A DNA stretch of 6,072 bases from Desulfocapsa sp. (GTDB lineage: Bacteria; Desulfobacterota; Desulfobulbia; Desulfobulbales; Desulfocapsaceae): the NCBI GenBank assembly GCA_020717935.1, contig DYDK01000108.1:1-6072 (forward strand). The letters run 5' to 3'. The notes beneath the pieces are model-generated. The model did no database searches. It was not told the origin of the DNA and saw only the letters and a program-made list of their open reading frames with translations. Below are positions 6,025-6,072 of this stretch, piece by piece (the stretch's first letter is position 1; every line of letters begins with the position of its first letter). A program made the translations under genes and the position numbers.

Positions 6025-6072
6025 GGTGATGTCACCATATCATTGACATAGTGTTGGATAGGCCAGCAATTC
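6025..6072. repeat. Right arm of 48-bp perfect inverted repeat (probable mobile-element end)
   Basis: This is the exact reverse complement of 8-55 over all 48 bases and ends at the window edge, so its outward extent is unknown. Its inner border is at 6025; the neighbouring GAG at 6022-6024 is unique DNA. Since both arms point outward with the same sequence, the 6-kb segment is bracketed by two inverted copies of one element, or lies on a contig ending in that repeat. Confidence 0.8.

Overview
This 6.07-kb window looks like a stretch of accessory DNA from a Gram-negative anaerobe or microaerophile. The main lifestyle clue is an FprA-type flavo-diiron protein, an O2/NO-scavenging enzyme typical of anaerobes. 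The overall protein flavour (PatZ-like acetyltransferase remnant, Gln-type Fic protein, near-identical TPR arrays) suggests Desulfobacterota, possibly Desulfobulbales, but that placement is an impression from family memory and was not tested. All intact genes lie on the minus strand; the only plus-strand coding trace is a decayed fragment.

The layout from left to right is as follows. (i) Positions 8-55 are one arm of a 48-bp perfect inverted repeat whose other arm is 6025-6072. The shared sequence continues outward at both ends, as if two copies of one mobile element flank the segment in opposite orientation, or as if an assembly contig stops inside a multicopy repeat. (ii) Positions 34-1989 encode a TPR protein with eleven almost identical 34-residue repeats, an acidic linker and the beginning of a metallo-beta-lactamase-fold domain. 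That domain is cut exactly inside its HxHxDH metal motif by the repeat arm. (iii) Positions 2122-2666 are a MazE/MazF-type toxin-antitoxin operon with a good promoter, an overlapping palindrome and a strong ribosome binding site. (iv) Positions 2767-4188 encode a winged-helix/Fic-domain protein whose signature motif begins with Gln instead of the catalytic His. A 44-nt dyad lies upstream of it at 4247-4290. (v) Positions 4350-4601 (plus strand) hold a frameshifted scrap of a GNAT-type protein acetyltransferase. (vi) Positions 4647-5878 encode the FprA flavo-diiron protein, complete except for an apparent one-base frameshift close to its C-terminus. (vii) Positions 5905-6024 hold a short open frame of unknown origin that runs into the right repeat arm.

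Functionally, the window is a mosaic. The toxin-antitoxin pair, the Fic regulator and the repeat-rich TPR-hydrolase are all families common in genomic islands and conflict or stress systems. FprA is a stand-alone oxidative-stress gene. Nothing in the sequence proves that these genes act in one pathway. The strongest signals for a second look are the disruption of the TPR-MBL gene in its catalytic motif, the mosaic pattern of its repeats, the Gln-type Fic motif with its large upstream dyad, and the two frameshifts that fall in the same octamer.
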